Shown here: one piece after another, positions 29,968-40,495 of the stretch
Layout of the letters: each line of letters begins with the position of its first letter
Numbering within the stretch: position 1 is the first letter of the stretch
Origin: Luteimonas salinisoli
GTDB lineage: Bacteria; Pseudomonadota; Gammaproteobacteria; Xanthomonadales; Xanthomonadaceae
NCBI RefSeq assembly: GCF_013425525.1
Contig: NZ_JACCKA010000044.1
Location: forward strand, 1-57,841
DNA length: 57,841 nucleotides
Direction of reading: 5' to 3'
Notes under the pieces: model-generated
The model's input: only the letters and a program-made list of their open reading frames with translations
Databases searched by the model: none
What the model was told of the DNA's origin: nothing
Position numbers and translations under genes: made by a program

Positions 29968-31410
29968 TCAGCCGATCCGGTCGCGCAGCGCCTGCTCGCG
30001 GTCGCCGATCTCCGCCCCCAGCGAGTCGTCGAACACGCCGAAGCTGTGCCGCTCCACCATCTCGAGCATGCTGTCGCGCACCTCGCCGTCGGCGGCGCTG
30101 ACCGCCACCGAGGCGACCGTTTCGACGCCCTCCAGCGCATCGCGGGTGAAGTCGCCACCCGCCTCGACCCAGTCGCCCACGGTGCCGACCGCGTCGCCGC
30201 CGCCGGACACCACGTCGCCCAGGCCACCGAGCAGGCCGCCGTCGGGCAGCCGGTCGCTCAGCCAGCCCAGGCCGTCGCCGGCCGTATTGGCGACATCCCG
30301 CACCAGCCCGGTCGCCCCGTCGACCCAGTTCGTGCCGCCGTCCACCAGTTCGCCGAAGTCGCTCAGCGGCATCGATTCCACGCGCCCGTTGATGTCCTCG
30401 ACGATGTCGTCCAGGGCGATGACGCGCTCGCGCCCGCTGCCGTCCTCGTTGCGTGCGTCGAGGGTCACCACGTCGCCGACGGCATCGGGCAGTTCGCGCA
30501 CCTGGGTGCCGGTGACGTCGGTCGGGAAGCGGACATCGTCCTGCCAGGCGTTCAGACCGTGCCCGAGCCCGTTCAGGATCGCCGCGAGCGAATCGGCGTT
30601 CTGGGTGTTCAGCCCGGCGGTCGCGTCCTGCAGTTCGGTCAGCACGTCGCCGTCCACCGCATAGGTGGTGACGTTGCCGTCTGCGTCCTCGAACGCCAGG
30701 CCGCGATCGGCCAGCGCTTCGGCGACGGTGTCGGGATGCACGCCGGCCGGATTGGAGACGATGGTGTCGGCGCCGGTGACCAGCCCGGCCGCGGTCGCCA
30801 GGCCGCCGCCCAGCGAATGGCCGCTGAAGATCACGTTGCCGCCGCTGGCCTGGTTGACGCGGGTGGCGATGTCCAGCGCCTGGTTGTAGAAGGCCTCCTC
30901 GTTGCCCATCGCCTGGGCGACGTCGGCGTTGACGTCGGCGAGGTCGCCGAAGTTGGTGCCCTCGAACTGCAGCACCGGGCGCGCGTCGGCGCCGTACACC
31001 TCGGGGTCGGGGATGAAGAGTTCGGCACGGAAGCCGCTGTCGTCGCCGGTGGGGCGCAGGTCGGCGTCGCGGATGCCGTATTGGGCGAGTTGCGCGGGCG
31101 TCGCGCGGGTCCAGCCGTCCGGAACCGTGTCGCCGGGCGCGATCGCGCGGCTGAGCGCCAGCACCTCGCGGTCGCGGTACAGCGTGGCGAGGCCATCGGT
31201 CTGCCGCCACAGTGCGCCGTCGCCCTGCTCCTGGGCGCGGGTGTAGCCGGCGACCAGCAGCTCGCGCTGCTGCGGGTCGGCGGTGGCGGCATTGGCGCGC
31301 GCGGCGATCTGCTCGGGACCCATCGGCGGCGGCGGCTGGCGGACCTGCTCGACCACCCTGGCGGCCGCCTCGCGGACGCTGCCGATGATGTTGCCGATAT
31401 CGAGGGCCAT
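29968..31410 (-). CDS. GHSLGG lipase-like protein, possible secreted effector
   Basis: A 480-residue alpha/beta-hydrolase of the class 3 lipase/DUF2974 type. The nucleophile is Ser199 in FSGHSLGGGLA. The downstream segment SNPAGVHPDTV and the YAVDGDVLTEL stretch (acidic residue near 270) fit the family fold. There is no signal peptide or membrane segment. The C-terminal 130 residues are glycine-rich (GGLLGGLGDVVSGGGDAVG) and end in HSFGVFDDSL. A lipase with no Sec signal, next to a lipoprotein, resembles phospholipase toxins delivered by type IV or VI secretion, but no secretion gene or known delivery domain is present. The ATG has a GGAGCG ribosome site. Confidence 0.78.
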   Translation of the reverse strand: MALDIGNIIGSVREAAARVVEQVRQPPPPMGPEQIAARANAATADPQQRELLVAGYTRAQEQGDGALWRQTDGLATLYRDREVLALSRAIAPGDTVPDGWTRATPAQLAQYGIRDADLRPTGDDSGFRAELFIPDPEVYGADARPVLQFEGTNFGDLADVNADVAQAMGNEEAFYNQALDIATRVNQASGGNVIFSGHSLGGGLATAAGLVTGADTIVSNPAGVHPDTVAEALADRGLAFEDADGNVTTYAVDGDVLTELQDATAGLNTQNADSLAAILNGLGHGLNAWQDDVRFPTDVTGTQVRELPDAVGDVVTLDARNEDGSGRERVIALDDIVEDINGRVESMPLSDFGELVDGGTNWVDGATGLVRDVANTAGDGLGWLSDRLPDGGLLGGLGDVVSGGGDAVGTVGDWVEAGGDFTRDALEGVETVASVAVSAADGEVRDSMLEMVERHSFGVFDDSLGAEIGDREQALRDRIG

Positions 31411-31592
31411 GGCGGCGCTCCGCGGTGGGATCCGCGCCAGTCATAGCGCGTCCGGCGCGGCGCAGCCATCCGGGGGCGACCCTAGGTGTCGGGTCGCGGT
31501 CGCTCGGGGAGCGGTCGTACGGGCTTCGCGTTCATCTACGCGGCTGCAGGTGCCCAGCGTCCGGTCCTCGGACGGCCGGAACGTTCATCCGC

Positions 31593-34503
<2,911 letters not shown>

Positions 34504-34510
34504 GCGTGGG

Positions 34511-35056
34511 TCAGGCGGATTCTCCGTCGGTCAGCGCCTCGGCCAACTCGGCGGCGTCCTCGATCAGGTAGGGCCGCAGCCGCGGCAACTGGCGGGCGAT
34601 CTCGCGCTGGCGCGCCTTCAGCGCCTCGGCATGCGCTTCGAGCTTCTCCGCCTCGGCCTCGATCTTCGCCGCCTCGCTGTCGATCTTCTGTTCGATGTCC
34701 CCGGGATTGCCGCTCAGCACGCCCTTCAGCGCCTCGGTCACGGCCTTGCCGCCGAGCGCAACGCCTTGGCCGGCGATGTCCAGCGCGCCCTGGCGGATGC
34801 GGATCAGGTCGCCGTGGTAGTCGCGCAGCAGGGCCTGCTGCTGCGCTGTCAGCTCCACCGGTTCGCCGTCGATGGTCAGGGCGCCGTCGGCGGCGATCAC
34901 CGCGCGGCCGCCGTCGCGAGCGCGCAGTTGCACGGTGCCGTCTTGCTTCACGCTGACACTGGCGCCCTCGACGTTGATGGTGGTGGGCGGGGTGCAGGCC
35001 GCGACCGCCAGGGCGATGCAGGCGGCCGCGGAGAGACGACGCAGGAAGGTCGGCAT
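34511..35056 (-). CDS. YggN-like (DUF2884) lipoprotein
   Basis: A 181-residue protein of unknown function, last in the YtrA operon. A signal peptide ends at LAVAACTPP, so it is a likely lipoprotein. It has a short beta-rich stretch (SVSVKQDGTVQLRARDGGRAVIAADGALTIDG) followed by the YggN-type segment on DYHGDLIRIRQGALDI and then a strongly charged helix at about 125-165 (KIDSEAAKIEAEAEKLEAHAEALKARQ) that looks coiled-coil. It begins 13 bp behind the beta-solenoid gene. Confidence 0.75.
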   Translation of the reverse strand: MPTFLRRLSAAACIALAVAACTPPTTINVEGASVSVKQDGTVQLRARDGGRAVIAADGALTIDGEPVELTAQQQALLRDYHGDLIRIRQGALDIAGQGVALGGKAVTEALKGVLSGNPGDIEQKIDSEAAKIEAEAEKLEAHAEALKARQREIARQLPRLRPYLIEDAAELAEALTDGESA

Positions 35057-35069
35057 GGGCCGCTCCCGG

Positions 35070-35897
35070 TCAGCGCCGGCGCGGCACGTCGACCGCGCCG
35101 GCGACGCCGGAATGGTCGACCGAGCCGCTGCCCTTCGAACGCACGGTGAGGTCGCCGCGGACGTTGGCGATCTCGAGGTCGCCGGAGCCGATCGAGCCGA
35201 CCGCGACGCTGCCGGCGACGTCGTCAAGTTCGGCGTCGCCCGAGCCGATCGAGCCGATCTCCACGTCGCCGCCCGCGCCTCGGAGCTCGAAGTCGCCGGA
35301 GCCGATGCTGCCGACCTCGACGTCGCCGCGCACGCTGCGGGCCTTGATGTCGCCCGAGCCGATCGACAGCACCTTCAGCGCGCCGATGTCGTCCAGCACG
35401 ATGTCCCCCGAGCCGACCTTGGCAGTGACCAGGCCGCGGATGCGCTTGGCCTCCACGTCGCCGGAGCCGACGTCCGCGCTCATCGCCGCGGCGCCGGTCA
35501 GCCAGGCGTCGCCCGACCCTACCTTCAGCTGCACCAGCACGTCGTCGGGCACCTGGCCGGACAAGTCGAGATAGGCATACGCGTTGCCGAACGAGAAGAC
35601 GCCGCCGCCTTCGCGCCCGGCGCGCACCAGCAGGCGGTCGCCCTCGCGTTCCTGGGTCAGCCGCAGCTCGTCCAGCCGGGCGGCGCTGGAGGCGCAGGCG
35701 CGGCCCGAGAGCCGGCCGTCGGCGCCGGACAGCGCTTCCAGCCTGAGCTTGTTGTGGCCGATGTCGAACATCACGGTCTTCACGCCGGACAGGTCGAGCT
35801 GCAGCTCTTGCGGTGCGGATTCCCGGCAGCGCCGGTCCTGGGCGTCCGCCGCGGCCGGCAGGACGAGCAGCAGCAGGGCGATGGCGATCGGTTTCAT
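35070..35897 (-). CDS. Secreted GSGD-repeat beta-solenoid protein (DUF4097-like)
   Basis: A 275-residue exported protein with a Sec signal peptide ending near ADAQ. From about residue 130 it repeats an approximately 19-residue unit built around (V/I)GSGD: seven exact GSGD units and a last GSGS. Between repeats run short beta strands (DIVLDDIGALKVLSIGSGD). This predicts a right-handed beta-solenoid of the DUF4097 type seen in adhesin-like and envelope-stress proteins. It follows the ABC permease gene after 56 bp and precedes the DUF2884 gene by 13 bp, so it should reach the periplasm or surface under control of the YtrA regulator. Role unknown. Confidence 0.82.
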   Translation of the reverse strand: MKPIAIALLLLVLPAAADAQDRRCRESAPQELQLDLSGVKTVMFDIGHNKLRLEALSGADGRLSGRACASSAARLDELRLTQEREGDRLLVRAGREGGGVFSFGNAYAYLDLSGQVPDDVLVQLKVGSGDAWLTGAAAMSADVGSGDVEAKRIRGLVTAKVGSGDIVLDDIGALKVLSIGSGDIKARSVRGDVEVGSIGSGDFELRGAGGDVEIGSIGSGDAELDDVAGSVAVGSIGSGDLEIANVRGDLTVRSKGSGSVDHSGVAGAVDVPRRR

Positions 35898-35953
35898 GGT
35901 GCGTTCCTCGCGGATGCGGGGCGCGGACGACGTCGCGCGCCGGTCAAGGGGGG

Positions 35954-37006
35954 TCAGTCGGTGAGCTCGCGGCGCCGGCGCAGCTGGATCGCACCGAAGA
36001 TCAGCGCCGCGCCCAGCGCCGCGCCGATCCAGAGGTCGAGCGTGGCGAAGGCCTGCCAGCTGCTGGTGAAGTCGATCGCCAGCGCCAGATCCTCGGGTCC
36101 GTCGATCTGCGAGGCATTGTCCGGCGAGACGTTGCCGTTGAGATACCAGCTGCCGGGGACGATGCTGAGCAGGCCGCGGAACGCGATGGCATACCAGACC
36201 TTGTCGTGGACGATCGTCACGCCGGGAAGCGAGCCCAGCCAGCTGATCAGGGTGCAGCCCAGCACCGGCACCAGCACCGCCCACAGGAACGGCTTGCTGC
36301 GCGCCCAGGCCGAGCAGAACATCAGCCAGCCGACGGTCGGCAGCGCCCAGAACACGTAGACCGGCAGCGCCAGCAGCACGTTGGCCAGCACCCGGAACGG
36401 ATGCGACTCGGTGAAGATCGCGCTGCCGCCGGGGATGCCGTTGGCCACCATCGCCGCGGCCGAGATCAGCCACATCACGAAGCCGATCGCCAGGCCCACG
36501 CCGATCGCGATCGCCGGCGCCAGCAGCAGTGCCCACATCGCCTTGGACAGCACCGTCTGCGCGTCCGAGACCGGCAGCGACTTCCAGAACAGCACGCTGC
36601 GGTCCTTGCGCTCGTCGTACAGCGAGCCCAGGGCGTAGAAGAACACCACGAAGACGAGTACCGCCGAGGTCAGGCCGACGCCCGTGAGCAGGGTCACGTC
36701 GCCGGCGAAGCCGAAGACCTCTCGCGCCGCCTCGATGCCGTGGGCGCCGTTGATCTCCATGCCGTCCCACTCGATGGCGCCGGCGGCCTTGGCGCGCTGG
36801 AACAGCACCGAGCTGGTGATCGTGCCGAGCAGGCTGAGCACCGCGATGATCGCGCCGGTGACCACCGGGGCCCAGAAGAACCCGCCCTTGTGCTCCCACA
36901 GCTCGCGCCTGAGCAGCAGCGTGAAGCGGTGCACGGGGTGCGGTTTGTAGCCTGCCGGCGGCGCCGCGCCGGCGGCGCCGGTCATGGTGTCGGTGGTGGC
37001 GTTCAT
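35954..37006 (-). CDS. ABC transporter permease
   Basis: A 350-residue membrane protein with about six hydrophobic segments (first near 40-65, then about 105-130, 155-190, 215-240, 250-270 and a C-terminal one near 320-340) and a large periplasmic region between segments 1 and 2. It is the permease partner of the ATPase encoded just upstream; the ATGA overlap of 4 bp indicates coupled translation. No export substrate can be read from the sequence; YtrA-type operons carry exporters linked to cell-wall stress in other bacteria. Confidence 0.88.
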   Translation of the reverse strand: MNATTDTMTGAAGAAPPAGYKPHPVHRFTLLLRRELWEHKGGFFWAPVVTGAIIAVLSLLGTITSSVLFQRAKAAGAIEWDGMEINGAHGIEAAREVFGFAGDVTLLTGVGLTSAVLVFVVFFYALGSLYDERKDRSVLFWKSLPVSDAQTVLSKAMWALLLAPAIAIGVGLAIGFVMWLISAAAMVANGIPGGSAIFTESHPFRVLANVLLALPVYVFWALPTVGWLMFCSAWARSKPFLWAVLVPVLGCTLISWLGSLPGVTIVHDKVWYAIAFRGLLSIVPGSWYLNGNVSPDNASQIDGPEDLALAIDFTSSWQAFATLDLWIGAALGAALIFGAIQLRRRRELTD

Positions 37007-37881
37007 GCGTAGGTTCCTTTCATCGTGGCGACGAACAGGTCGGCCAGTCCCGGGTTGCGGGTCTCGCCGAAGGACGACAGTGCGGTGGCCGAGACCCCGT
37101 CGAACAGCATCACCGTCTTTCCGAAGGGTAGACCGCGCTCGTCGATCGGCCCCAGGGCGCGCGCCGCGTCGGCCTGGTCGGCGTTCACCAGCACCTCGGT
37201 GAAACGCCCGCCGAGTTCGTCCATGGTGGCGTCGAGCACGATTCTGCCGCTGCGGATGAACAGCACGTCGGTGAGGATGTGCTCGATCTCCTCGACCTGG
37301 TGGGTGGTGATGACGATGGTCTTCTGCTCGTCGAAGTAGTCCTCCAGCAGGCGCTGGTAGAACTGCTTGCGGTAGAGGATGTCCAGGCCCAGGGTCGGTT
37401 CGTCGAGCACCAGCAGGCGCGCGTCGATCGCCATCACCAGGGCCAGGTGCAGCTGCACGATCATGCCCTTGGAGAGCTCGCGAACCCTGGAATTGGGCTT
37501 GAGCTGGGTATTGGCCAGGAAGCGCTCGCAGCGCGCCCGGTCGAAGCGCGGATGGACCCCGGCTACGAACTCGATCGCCTCGCGCACCCGGATCCAGCGC
37601 GGCAGCACCGCGACGTCGGCGATGAAGCAGACATCGTTCATCAGCGCGTCGCGTTCGCTGCGCGGATCGCGGCCCAGCACCTTCAGCTCGCCCTCGAACG
37701 GGATCAGCCCGAGCATCGCCTTGAGCGCGGTGGTCTTGCCGGCGCCGTTGGGGCCGATCAGCCCGACGATCCTGCCTGCCGGGATGTCGAAACGTGTGTC
37801 GTCGAGCGCCAGGGTGTTGCGGTAGGCCTTGCGCAGGCCGCGTGCGCTGACGACCAGGTCGGTGGGATGCTCGGTGCTCAC
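37003..37881 (-). CDS. ABC transporter ATP-binding protein
   Basis: A 292-residue ATPase with Walker A GPNGAGKTTALK near 37, the ABC signature in its weakened form LSKGMIVQLHLAL near 137, Walker B LLVLDEPTLGLD near 155 and the switch histidine THQVEE near 193. A C-terminal extension of about 60 residues follows. It starts at a GTG that overlaps the GntR stop (GTGA, 4 bp) and overlaps the permease gene by 4 bp at the other end, so regulator, ATPase and permease are translated together. Confidence 0.93.
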   Translation of the reverse strand: MSTEHPTDLVVSARGLRKAYRNTLALDDTRFDIPAGRIVGLIGPNGAGKTTALKAMLGLIPFEGELKVLGRDPRSERDALMNDVCFIADVAVLPRWIRVREAIEFVAGVHPRFDRARCERFLANTQLKPNSRVRELSKGMIVQLHLALVMAIDARLLVLDEPTLGLDILYRKQFYQRLLEDYFDEQKTIVITTHQVEEIEHILTDVLFIRSGRIVLDATMDELGGRFTEVLVNADQADAARALGPIDERGLPFGKTVMLFDGVSATALSSFGETRNPGLADLFVATMKGTYA

Positions 37882-38249
37882 TTCTCACCTCCGTTGCGGA
37901 TCGGCCGGAGCAGGTCTTCCATCGCCAACCCCAGGCGCTGGATGCGTTCGAGCACCTGCGGCCATTCCTCGTTGAGGAAGCGCTCGCGCTCGGTGGCCAG
38001 CAGTTTCTTCGACGCCTCGTCGGTTACGAACATCCCTAGTCCCCTGCGTTTTTCGACAAGCGCCTCGTCCGCCAGCTCCTGGTAGGCGCGCGAGACGGTG
38101 ATCGGATTGAGTTGGTATTCAGCCGCGACCTGCCGCACCGAGGGCAGGGCGTCGCCGGGCTTGAGCACGCCGTCGAGCATCATCGCGATGACGCGCTCCT
38201 TCAGCTGCCGGTAGATGGGAGCGCCGTCGCTCCACTGGATCGAGGTCAT
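37878..38249 (-). CDS. YtrA-subfamily GntR regulator
   Basis: A 123-residue transcriptional repressor. The N-terminal winged helix-turn-helix (PIYRQLKERVIAMMLDGVLKPGDALPSVRQVAAEYQLNPITVSRAYQEL) is followed by a very short C-terminal helical region instead of an effector domain, which defines the YtrA group. It is the second gene of its operon and probably binds the palindrome over the operon promoter at 38716-38739, giving autoregulation. The stop is shared with the GTG start of the ATPase gene. Confidence 0.92.
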   Translation of the reverse strand: MTSIQWSDGAPIYRQLKERVIAMMLDGVLKPGDALPSVRQVAAEYQLNPITVSRAYQELADEALVEKRRGLGMFVTDEASKKLLATERERFLNEEWPQVLERIQRLGLAMEDLLRPIRNGGEK

Positions 38250-38252
38250 GGG

Positions 38253-38690
38253 TCAGCTCCCGCCGCCGCGCAGGCCCTGCGCGAATGAGAAATAGGGCAT
38301 CGCCAGGGCTCTGCGTCGGCGACCGTCGCCGCGCGGGCGTTCGGCGGTGGCGGCCCTGGCCCGCGGCTCCGATGCCGGGGCATCGGCCTCCTGCAGGATC
38401 GCCGCCACCGCCGCCTCGGCCGCGACCGCTGCCAGGAAGTCGGAGGACAGGGCGATCATCTCGCCTGTGGAGGCCGCCCGTGCCATCTGCGTCTCGTAGT
38501 CGCGGGTGCGGGCCTCGATCGACCGTTCCGTGGCGATCCGCGCCGGCAGCGCCGCGTCGGCCCGGGCCAGCGCCGTCGCCTGGAGGGCGGACTGCTGCGG
38601 AGGAAGCGGGGCCGCGGCCATCAGTCCCAGCATCAGGAACCCGCTGCTGATCGAGAAAGCCAGTATCGTGTTGTGGAGCCTACGGTTCAT
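38253..38690 (-). CDS. Hypothetical exported protein, first gene of the YtrA operon
   Basis: A 145-residue protein I do not recognise. It opens with a hydrophobic segment (TILAFSISSGFLMLGLMAAAP, near 8-28) that is a signal peptide or a membrane anchor. The middle is alanine-rich and helical (ALQATALARADAALPARIATERS) and the end is basic and glycine-rich. The ATG was chosen for its perfect AGGAGG ribosome site; a longer version starting at 38729 would begin upstream of the transcription start. It stops 3 bp before the GntR gene. Confidence 0.7.
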   Translation of the reverse strand: MNRRLHNTILAFSISSGFLMLGLMAAAPLPPQQSALQATALARADAALPARIATERSIEARTRDYETQMARAASTGEMIALSSDFLAAVAAEAAVAAILQEADAPASEPRARAATAERPRGDGRRRRALAMPYFSFAQGLRGGGS

Positions 38691-38715
38691 GTCGAACCTC
38701 CTGCCCTGGTTAACC

Positions 38716-38756
38716 GGTGTTGTATGCAACTATAACACCAGAACAGGTGATGTCAA
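38716..38756 (-). promoter_or_regulatory. Promoter and palindromic operator of the YtrA operon
   Basis: On the minus strand TTGACA (38751-38756) and TATAGT (38729-38734) are 16 bp apart, a near-perfect sigma-70 promoter. Over the -10 lies an imperfect 24-bp palindrome, 38716-38739, with arms GGTGTT and AACACC. The arms resemble the GTGT/ACAC half-sites known for YtrA-type regulators. Binding there would block the promoter. Confidence 0.65.
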
Positions 38757-38810
38757 CCGGTGGCTCCGCAATTTTCCCCCAACTGAAGTCACGGTCGCCG
38801 AGGAATCGCC

Positions 38811-39380
38811 ATGAAATCCTCAGTTAAGTTCGAAATTTCAATGTATTGCGCGGTATTTTTGATGTGGTTCGTCACGCTGACGGCCTGGGCAGCCGAGCCG
38901 TTGCTGGCCCACAGCTACCGGCCATTGGCAGGGCAGGAACCCGTCGACCTGCAGGCGACCTATGGCGGCGACGTCCTGCTGGTGGTCAACACTGCCAGCA
39001 AGTGCGGGTTCACGCCGCAGTTCGAGGCGCTCGAGGCGCTGCACGCCCGCTATCGCGAGCAGGGCTTCGCGGTGCTCGGTTTCCCGTCCGGCGACTTCAA
39101 GGAGCAGGAGTTCGATGACGAGGAGGCGATCCGCGAGTTCTGTACGCTGACCTACGGGGTGCGCTTCCCGATGTTCGAGAAAGTGCAGGTGGTCGGCCCC
39201 CAGGCGACCGGCCTGTACCGCGATCTGCTCGCCGCCACCGACGCGGCGCCGCAGTGGAACTTCCACAAGTACCTGATCGGCAGGGACGGGCGGGTCCTGG
39301 CGAATTGGGGCAGCCGCACGGTCCCGGACGACCCGGAGGTGGTCTCGGCGATCGAGCGCGCCCTGCGCGAACCCCGATGA
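38811..39380 (+). CDS. Exported glutathione-peroxidase-like thiol peroxidase
   Basis: A 189-residue peroxidase of the glutathione peroxidase family with cysteine, not selenocysteine, in the active site: Cys65 in NTASKCGFTPQF. A hydrophobic N-terminus (ISMYCAVFLMWFVTLTAWA) points to export. The second family motif, normally GFPCNQF, reads GFPSGDF, so the catalytic glutamine and the cysteine of that loop are missing, while WNFHKYLI retains the Trp/Asn. The coding start is distinctly AT-rich compared with its neighbours. It diverges from the YtrA operon. Confidence 0.88.
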   Translation: MKSSVKFEISMYCAVFLMWFVTLTAWAAEPLLAHSYRPLAGQEPVDLQATYGGDVLLVVNTASKCGFTPQFEALEALHARYREQGFAVLGFPSGDFKEQEFDDEEAIREFCTLTYGVRFPMFEKVQVVGPQATGLYRDLLAATDAAPQWNFHKYLIGRDGRVLANWGSRTVPDDPEVVSAIERALREPR

Positions 39381-39474
39381 ACGCCCGGGACGCGCACGAT
39401 TGCCCGACCGCGCCGGCGCCGCGACAATAGGCGGTCATGCGTCGCCCGGCGACGTCCAACAGGAGACTGGTTAG

Positions 39475-40413
39475 ATGAAGATTGCGATGCGCGGCGCGGC
39501 CGCGCTGTGCCTGTTCGCGGCCTGGCTGGCGGCGTCGCCGGCGCTGGCGCAGGCGCCCGGTTCGGAGCGCGACAAGATCAGCTACATGATCGGCATGGAC
39601 GTGGGCCAGTCGATCGCGCCGGTCGGCCCGGACCTCGACTATGCGGCGTTCGAGCGCGCCTTGCGCAACGCCTTGGACGGCGGCGAGCCGCTGCTCGGCG
39701 AGGAGCAGATCCAGGAGGTCGGTCAGGCGCTGATGCAGCGGATCGCCGCGCGCAACGGCACCAGCCTGCCCGGCACCCCGCCGGGCTCGGCCCCGCCGGA
39801 GGTGGACAGCGCCAGCGTCGGGCTGCTGGTCGGCGCCGATGTCGGGCGCTCGCTGATGCCGATCCGCGACGAGATCGAGGTGGCAATGCTGATTCAGGGC
39901 CTGCGTGCCCGCATCGAGGGCGGCGAGCTGCTGATCGACGAGGCCGAGGCGGAGGCGCTGCGCACGGCGTTCTCGGCGCGCGTGGAGTCGAAGATGCAGG
40001 CCGAGGCCGCGCAGGCCGGCGAGCGCAACCGCGCCGAGGGCGCCGCCTTCCTCGCCGCCAACAGGGAAAAGCAGGGCGTGTTCACCACGTCGTCCGGCCT
40101 GCAGTACCAGGTGATCCGCCAGGGCTCCGGCCGCCGTCCGCTGCCCAACGAACGCGTGCGCGTGAACTACCATGGCACCCTGCTCGACGGCGAGGTCTTC
40201 GACAGTTCCTACGAGCGCGGCCGGCCGGCCGAGTTCGGCCTCGACCAGGTGATCCCCGGCTGGACCGAGGGCGTGGCGCTGATGCCGATCGGCGCCAAGT
40301 ACCGGTTCTGGATCCCCGGCGAGCTCGCCTACGGCGCCAGCGGCACCGACGGCGGTCAGATCGGCCCGAACGCGACCCTGGTGTTCGACGTCGAGCTGCT
40401 CGACATCCTCTGA
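39475..40413 (+). CDS. Exported FKBP-type peptidyl-prolyl isomerase
   Basis: A 312-residue periplasmic prolyl isomerase of the FkpA/Mip kind. A signal peptide ends near ALAQA; a helical dimerisation domain (FKBP_N) follows at about 35-190, with the Mip-like start DKISYMIGMDVGQS occurring twice in diverged form (SVGLLVGADVGRS near 120). The C-terminal FKBP domain, about 205-310, has VRVNYHGTLLDGEVFDSSYERGRPAEF and PGWTEGVALMPIGAKYRFWIP. AGGAGA precedes the ATG. The duplicated N-terminal domain makes it longer than usual. Confidence 0.9.
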   Translation: MKIAMRGAAALCLFAAWLAASPALAQAPGSERDKISYMIGMDVGQSIAPVGPDLDYAAFERALRNALDGGEPLLGEEQIQEVGQALMQRIAARNGTSLPGTPPGSAPPEVDSASVGLLVGADVGRSLMPIRDEIEVAMLIQGLRARIEGGELLIDEAEAEALRTAFSARVESKMQAEAAQAGERNRAEGAAFLAANREKQGVFTTSSGLQYQVIRQGSGRRPLPNERVRVNYHGTLLDGEVFDSSYERGRPAEFGLDQVIPGWTEGVALMPIGAKYRFWIPGELAYGASGTDGGQIGPNATLVFDVELLDIL

Positions 40414-40430
40414 CGGCATCCTGCCCCTCT

Positions 40431-40449
40431 GCGCCCGCACCGCGGGCGC
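40431..40449 (+). terminator. Hairpin between the two FKBP genes
   Basis: GCGCCCGC and GCGGGCGC pair perfectly over a 3-nt loop 18 bp after the first FKBP stop. There is only a short T run after it, so it may limit rather than stop read-through. Confidence 0.4.
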
Positions 40450-40495
40450 TTGCCGGCCCGGCCGGCCTTCCCCCGAACCCCGAAGGAGTTTTCCG

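Noticed and set aside
29968..31410. Type IV secretion XVIPCD tail on the lipase
   Set aside because: The conserved motifs of that domain are not visible in the C-terminus; only the context suggests an effector.
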